Assembly (NCBI GenBank): GCA_024663395.1
Contig: JANFAH010000120.1
Coordinates: 29,272 to 93,271 of the forward strand
From: Pisolithus tinctorius
Lineage: Eukaryota; Basidiomycota; Agaricomycetes; Boletales; Pisolithaceae
Length of the DNA: 64,000 nucleotides
Direction: 5' to 3'
Each line of letters starts with the position of its first letter. Position 1 is the stretch's first letter. The notes beneath the pieces are model-generated. The model was not told the origin of the DNA, did no database searches, and saw only the letters and a program-made list of their open reading frames with translations. Shown here piece by piece: positions 58,906 through 64,000 of this stretch. Made by a program: the position numbers and the translations under genes.

Positions 58906-59192
58906 TGTAACACCAATAAGAAGTGTAGAACTTTTAACGGCAGCACAACAAGAAGGATTCTTCATCTACTCGGGTTTCCAGACAATAGTGTCTTATTTCG
59001 AGGTAGAAAAGAAGTCCCTGTACAGTACAATACATGGCCTATTTTATAGGGTAGAGACTTAAGGCACGAGGTATGTCAGAGTATCTGTACGGGCTAAGTA
59101 GGATCAGAGAATAAATGAGAAAAGTCACTGATCTGTCACAAAGAAACCAACATCTAACCATATGGTCGACAGCGTCGGACCGAACCCTTACA
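58906..59192 (-). repeat. Gypsy 5' LTR
   Basis: The 287-bp partner of 49442-49728. No obvious tRNA-complementary site follows it inside the element, so the priming mode is unclear. Confidence 0.93.
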
Positions 59193-59197
59193 GATAC

Positions 59198-62100
59198 GCA
59201 CGCGTCACGTAATGTAAGTCATGCTGGATAACCAAGTTATGCTCCGTTCACTGCGTAGCCCAGGCTATATGAACTTCATGGTAAGCCTCGAACATCTCGA
59301 TCGAATGAAATCTGCTTGATAAGAGACAATACATAATGTACTAAGCCAGGCATCCTAATAACCTGTCCGGATACACGGTACAACGCCGTGCTCAGCGCTA
59401 TGGAATAATATAAATAAATGAGTTGTATACTCCGCCCTCCACCACCATGGACGATTATACGCTCCCGACACCATCACAATTACTTTCTCTCTCGTGAAGT
59501 TCTTCATATACAGCAGCACGCCCCTTTCATTCGACGTGAACTCCATCTAACCCGCGCAAAGGAAGATCCGTTACGACATGCAACGAAGGACGGCGATTTT
59601 CGTGATCGTCGCTGTATGTATAATGAAGAACCGGCTCACCTGCGTGTCCGTCCTCACGTGTCCATCCTAATTTCTTGTTCTTTCACTAGACTCTGACGTC
59701 AACGCCATGAGTCCGATCACCGGGTTGGTCTGAATGAGGCCTGGATGGGTCAGAGATCACTGATGGATCTGGGGCCCCAGACGAGGCAAAGAGGGAGGGG
59801 AGGGCGAGAGCATGACACGTACCAAGCCAGCTACATCACTGGCGACGCCAGCCCACTGACTTCGGCATCAGATACAATTATGCCAGCTCTGGGCTTACAC
59901 TATGCCCCACTCACATTCCGTGAGCCACCTAAAAGTCACCCTTTCCGTTCTATAGTACGTACTCACATCTTAAGACCCGGCTCTCGTGCTTGGCATACCT
60001 CGGTTGAGAACAAAATTGATAGAAATTGGGAGATCATCATTTCCTTGGTGATTGGAGGTGACGATGGTACTGAGTGGTGTGAAAACCTTGTGCGTCTTTG
60101 GGGTGAGATCCGGATAAGAACTTCGAAAACGAAGAACGGCAGCCGTAGGGAAGACATTCTTGATTTGTGACTGTGAGAAGATGCGGACCGAAAAACTGTG
60201 GAATCGTGTGAATGGATGGGCAAATATGAAAGGATGCTCACGTCAAAATGGCCAGCTTGCCCTCCGTAGACGCTCCCAGACGCCCCTACGTGTGACGTGG
60301 TTTATTCGAAGTCCTTGCCTGCTCGCCACGTGTTAGTATATGAATTATGATTTTACTCTTACATAGTTCTGCCGGCGAATCAACTAACAATCCACTTGCA
60401 TTGTTCCCGTTGTACCTACCATGTTAGCCCCCAGACAGAGAAAACAAAGACTACGTAGAAATAAGCTGGCGAAGATGGCCCTACGGCAGCCAGTGCGGAG
60501 TACACTCCTTGATTACCTAAAACATATTCTTCTCTTTCCTGCTGGACAGGTCATCGTCGATGGCGCAGACGCTTCTGTTTGACCGCAGTCGCTATCATAC
60601 TTCTACCTTGGCGCAATTTCCTTGGTTGAATGAGTTGCCAACAGCGTCTTCTTGACGTATTGGTGGCCTCCCCGTGGGGCATGAACATTGTATCCGGAGA
60701 TATGGGGTGAACGGCATCCGCATTGGTCCCTGTTTCCTTTAGTGACGTACCATACCATCTCCTCCGCCTCATCTCTATTATATGCGTGGTAAACAAGCCG
60801 AAAAACAAGCAGACGATCAGTTCGATGAGTGGGAGGCCGCGTTCAACGCCTGGGCCATTATATATCAAGAACCTGCGCAGTCGCCCTCTCAAGGGGTCTA
60901 CCGGTACGAACGGTGTGTCGCGTTCACATTCTTGGTGGTGGGGTCCCCACTGGAGGATCTCGCGCATGGGCGAGATGGGTCAAGAGCGGGGTTGAGAGTG
61001 CTGTGATCTCGTCGACGAGACAATCATGCCGCGCGGTGGGATAGTAGTGGATGCATTGACGCAAAGAGATGAGGAGGTGGAATGAACAGGATCAAGTGAA
61101 TGCGTCTCTCAAAGGACAGTGGGTGGTGGATATGGGATTAGGACGTGTGCTGGGGGTGTTAATGGGTGTGTCTGACCTTGTGGATGAATAGGTCACCGGG
61201 TCTCCCAGGAATCATAGTTGTCCTACTTGCACTTCCCTGGCGTTATCCTTGTCTATACACCCGGCTCCCTGGCTTTGCATGGTCGAATTATTCGCGTTTA
61301 GCTCGTCGAGTCAGCATCTGCGTCCGAAATGGCGCGCCGAGTCGCCGACCCCTGCGAAACTTTTACCTAATAAAATGCACCACCTCTGTGACGGTACAAC
61401 GGTAGTTTACAACTGCTGTCTACACCTACACCTATAAACCAATGCCTCGGTAGTCTGGATACCAGATCCATCTAATGAGTGAAAGCAACTCCATAGATAG
61501 GCTGGCATCCAGACTATGTCGGTGGTTTGTGGGTGTGCCTCTGCTCGAGGGGCTTGACCTCGGAAAACACATCCCACATCATTGAATGGAGTGGCTGGCC
61601 AAACAACGATTTACGCGACGACTTCTGCATTTCAATTTTCGCTCAGCTCCAAAATGGTATGCGTACTTCATCCGATGCTGATCGTCAACAATCTTGTCAA
61701 CAGTGATAGCCCGGGAGAGCTACCTGCCAAATTCTGGAGGTCCTGGAGAGGAGGTCATAATCAGTTAGTTCAAGTTGTCGCGTCCGTGCAGGTGGAAGTA
61801 CGGCACTGATCCGATAGGTCTCACACCCTATTGGCCTCGAGGACGCTCCATCGTACCATTGGAACCTCCGGGCGGCCATGAGCAGCTAGAGAACCTGAGC
61901 GAGAATGCACGATCAGTAACAACCCTCCCAGTGAGTGTCTCTCTGCGAAAACCCCAGCCGTGTGGTGCAGCTTTGCTCTCGGACGCTCTTATATTGACGT
62001 TGGCCAAGAGGATGCAAAGACTGAAAGGGCTTGTAACACTGTTCAATCATGTAATAGGTTTGAGGTTCCCGCGATCAGTCTACCTAAAAACTCACCTTCT

Positions 62101-62860
62101 CTCAGAAAAGTTTTCCAATATGGTATGACAGCAAGGATGTCCGGGTCCGTGGTTCCCCCTTTTAATTTAACTCTCGAGCCATCCCGTGGTAACCGGCACA
62201 TACACAGGTCGGATAGGCCTCTCCAAGTGGCGCATTTCCTCTAATTCCGCTTATTAATCTGCGGAGTCATTGTGTTTTACAATTCTCGATCGCTTCCAAA
62301 GTGCCAAACATGTGCCTGACCCTGTGCGTCTCTAATGCTATTCCAAATGGCGCATGTCGGGCGAACCAAGGGTACTTACTGATCCTTGCCATTTGGGAGG
62401 CGACATAGTTCACATCAGTTAGGTCACACTTCCAATTCCCTGACCAGATTCTTCGATACTAATGTTTTCTTGAGACAATCAATGCCCTCATGGAACGAAA
62501 GCCCTTCGCCAAATAACAGCTGTTCTTTTCCGTTTTCCCTTGTTTTTGCAAGTCCAATTTAGGAAGTAGCTTCTTTATGCTCTTTTAGCTATTTATGAGC
62601 TGATGCCTTGGAGTGTATGTAAGCGAGTTCTCCTGATCATCATCACTCCGCGTTGAGCCAAGCCACGGCTAAATGAAGCCGGAATAATACTGTGCGCAAT
62701 TCATGCCCGCTGCAATGCTGTGCCGATCTTCTGGCCTCTGACCTCCGATCACATCTAGATTCATTCTGTAGCACATGAGAAGAAGCTATAAGAGAAAGCA
62801 GCACGGCTGGCACCTGCATATCAAAGCCAATCTGTTTGCGTGCCTGTCAACTCCTGGGAC
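59198..62860. other. Long stretch with no confident gene
   Basis: Only weak candidates: ORFs at 59745-60170, 60782-61006 and 61775-62128, none recognisable. About 60830-60950 (FNAWAIIYQEPAQ and VAFTFLVVGSP in one frame) is similar to 46930-47010, so it is part of a duplicated neighbourhood shared with the upstream zinc-finger paralogue. Confidence 0.4.
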
Positions 62861-63331
62861 ATGTCACCCGAGGATAATGAGACACCCCAGCACTACGCTG
62901 GTCCAGCAACTAGGTGCGTCGACTCTATGGGTCAGGCTCCTTCTCTGACAGAGATGGAGGTAGTGTATCCTACACTCTAGCCGGTGCTATTGACCCGCCC
63001 CCAACCTCAAACAGCCCCACTGTATGTGTGTTCTGAGTCGTGTATGTTGGGGGGATATTAACTTCTTTGAACCTTACAGAACCAGTTTAGTAATTGTCCA
63101 CGTCGAGTTTGTCGTTACAATCGAGACGGCAAGGAATGCGGGCAGCCTATCACCTGCGGTACTGCACCAGGACACTTCAGGACAATACACGGAATCAGGG
63201 GCATGTCCCGAAAAGTAGAGATTAGCTGCAAGTGGCCGAAGTGTGGCGCCAAGGCTCAGAGGCACAGCTTCATGCGACACGTCCGCAACGTCCACTTGGC
63301 GCATGGGGAGAGAACGAATCACCAAGACTGA
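62861..63331 (+). CDS. Small zinc-finger protein, paralogue 2
   Basis: Three exons, 62861-62913, 62964-63021 and 63080-63331, with introns of 50 and 58 nt, give 120 residues beginning MSPEDNETPQHYAGPATR. The last exon reads NCPRRVCRYNRDGKECGQPI, CGTAPGHFRTIHGI, then CKWPKCGAKAQRHSFMRHVR with NVHLAHGER, matching paralogue 1 in all metal ligands. Intron positions and phases are the same in both, although the sequences have diverged well beyond the LTR pairs in this window. The function is unknown. Confidence 0.78.
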
Positions 63332-64000
63332 ATTTTGGTGTTTTTGAGTCATGAGGAGTGGAAAGGCTCGTGCAGGCTGGAGGAAGCCCTGTCAAACTTC
63401 CACCACTTGCTGACCCTAAATGTCTAACTGTCGATAGTCGCAGGCCTCGTCGGGGATTACGTACATACTATTGTACCACCACGTCATTCCACGGCTCTTT
63501 TTCCTGAGTTGTGATGCCCACACCTGGAAGGTAAGCTTTCCGTTCTATTCGCTCAGTTACTCTGTCGAGAAACCACTGCGTCGGACCATTCGTGTCTGAG
63601 ACCTGAGCCCTCTTAAACATGGTGAGGCCCAACCAATCGAGCATGGCTCCGCCTATGCAGCCCTGCAAGTTCTAGCAACTTGGGAGCCAGGCCTGTACTG
63701 GTATCAGGCGTACAGCTGAGCCAGCCTAACCGAAGAGGGTACACGACTCACCACCCCGCCGCCCATGTAGCCGAACTTAACCATTAACTAATTGAAATTA
63801 GTGAGTTAATATCATTCCGAATTTATGCACCGCGTACGGAGGTGCATCCGGGCACAGGCGGAGAAACTGAATATGCTTTACCTCATGGGGAGGTTTCTGG
63901 AAGACTCAGACTTGATGACAATACCCATATACATAGATGGATGGGGGTAAGGACTCTGTGGCAGACAAAAATACTTATTTCCGCATGTACAACAAAGTAT
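63332..64000. other. Stretch with no recognised gene
   Basis: No gene could be supported. The ORF at 63468-63668 (minus) is short and unsupported. Confidence 0.4.

Larger units (their letters stand above)
49442..59192 (-). mobile_element. Complete chromodomain Gypsy retrotransposon
   Basis: A 9.75-kb Ty3/Gypsy element on the minus strand. LTRs of 287 bp lie at 49442-49728 and 58906-59192, both beginning TGTAA and ending TTACA. The target duplication is GATAC (49437-49441 and 59193-59197). The two LTRs differ at seven sites, every one a CpG/TpG/CpA alternation. Between them are Gag, protease, RT, RNase H, integrase with a chromodomain, and an extra ORF before the 3' LTR. Stops that split the main frame are all TGA. 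Confidence 0.95.

Noticed and set aside
59745..60170. A 141-residue plus-strand gene
   Set aside because: No recognisable domain or supporting copy. I left it as an unassigned ORF in the intergenic note.

Overview
The window looks like a transposon-rich, subtelomere-like or accessory stretch of an Agaricomycete (mushroom-forming basidiomycete) genome. The evidence is short GT-AG introns of about 50-70 nt, a KDZ transposase with its cysteine cluster, a TET/JBP-type dioxygenase gene next to it, HET-domain remains, and Copia, chromodomain Gypsy, tyrosine-recombinase and Helitron elements. Most of the sequence is mobile DNA in various stages of decay, and nearly all the decay I could check by comparing copies is CpG to TpG/CpA.

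Layout. 1-15 kb: a tyrosine-recombinase (DIRS-like) element on the minus strand (Gag-like ORF, zinc-binding region, pre-RT linker, recombinase), split by a complete Copia element (1572-6643, target duplication ATGGC). A second, older copy of the same Copia family lies at 9892-14967 (target duplication TGGAG). 15-30.7 kb: segmental duplications. Two direct blocks (about 15.76-20.56 kb and 21.89-25.01 kb) each carry a member of an uncharacterised gene family plus BUD32, the KEOPS kinase gene. In the first block the family gene is open and BUD32 is dead; in the second block it is the other way round. Two further members of the family (about 20.6-21.4 kb, and inverted at 29.4-30.3 kb) are broken. 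A HET-domain pseudogene sits only in the first block. A dimeric fold-back MITE lies at 26850-27323.

30.7-39.5 kb: a KDZ-associated block with a truncated KDZ transposase (-), two large multi-exon plus-strand genes of unknown function, and a TET/JBP dioxygenase gene (-). 39.6-40.8 kb: an array of about 42-bp units built around GGGCCC. 40.8-46.7 kb: a decayed Helitron (Rep plus Pif1-type helicase). 47.8-48.3 kb and 62.9-63.3 kb: two intact three-exon paralogues of a small zinc-finger protein, flanking a 9.75-kb chromodomain Gypsy element (49442-59192, target duplication GATAC) that carries an additional ORF downstream of integrase.

Taken together, the window shows transposons decaying in the way expected of CpG-methylated DNA, next to a gene of the family that oxidises 5-methylcytosine. 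Exon structures given here were worked out by hand from splice signals and reading-frame continuity and should be read as models.
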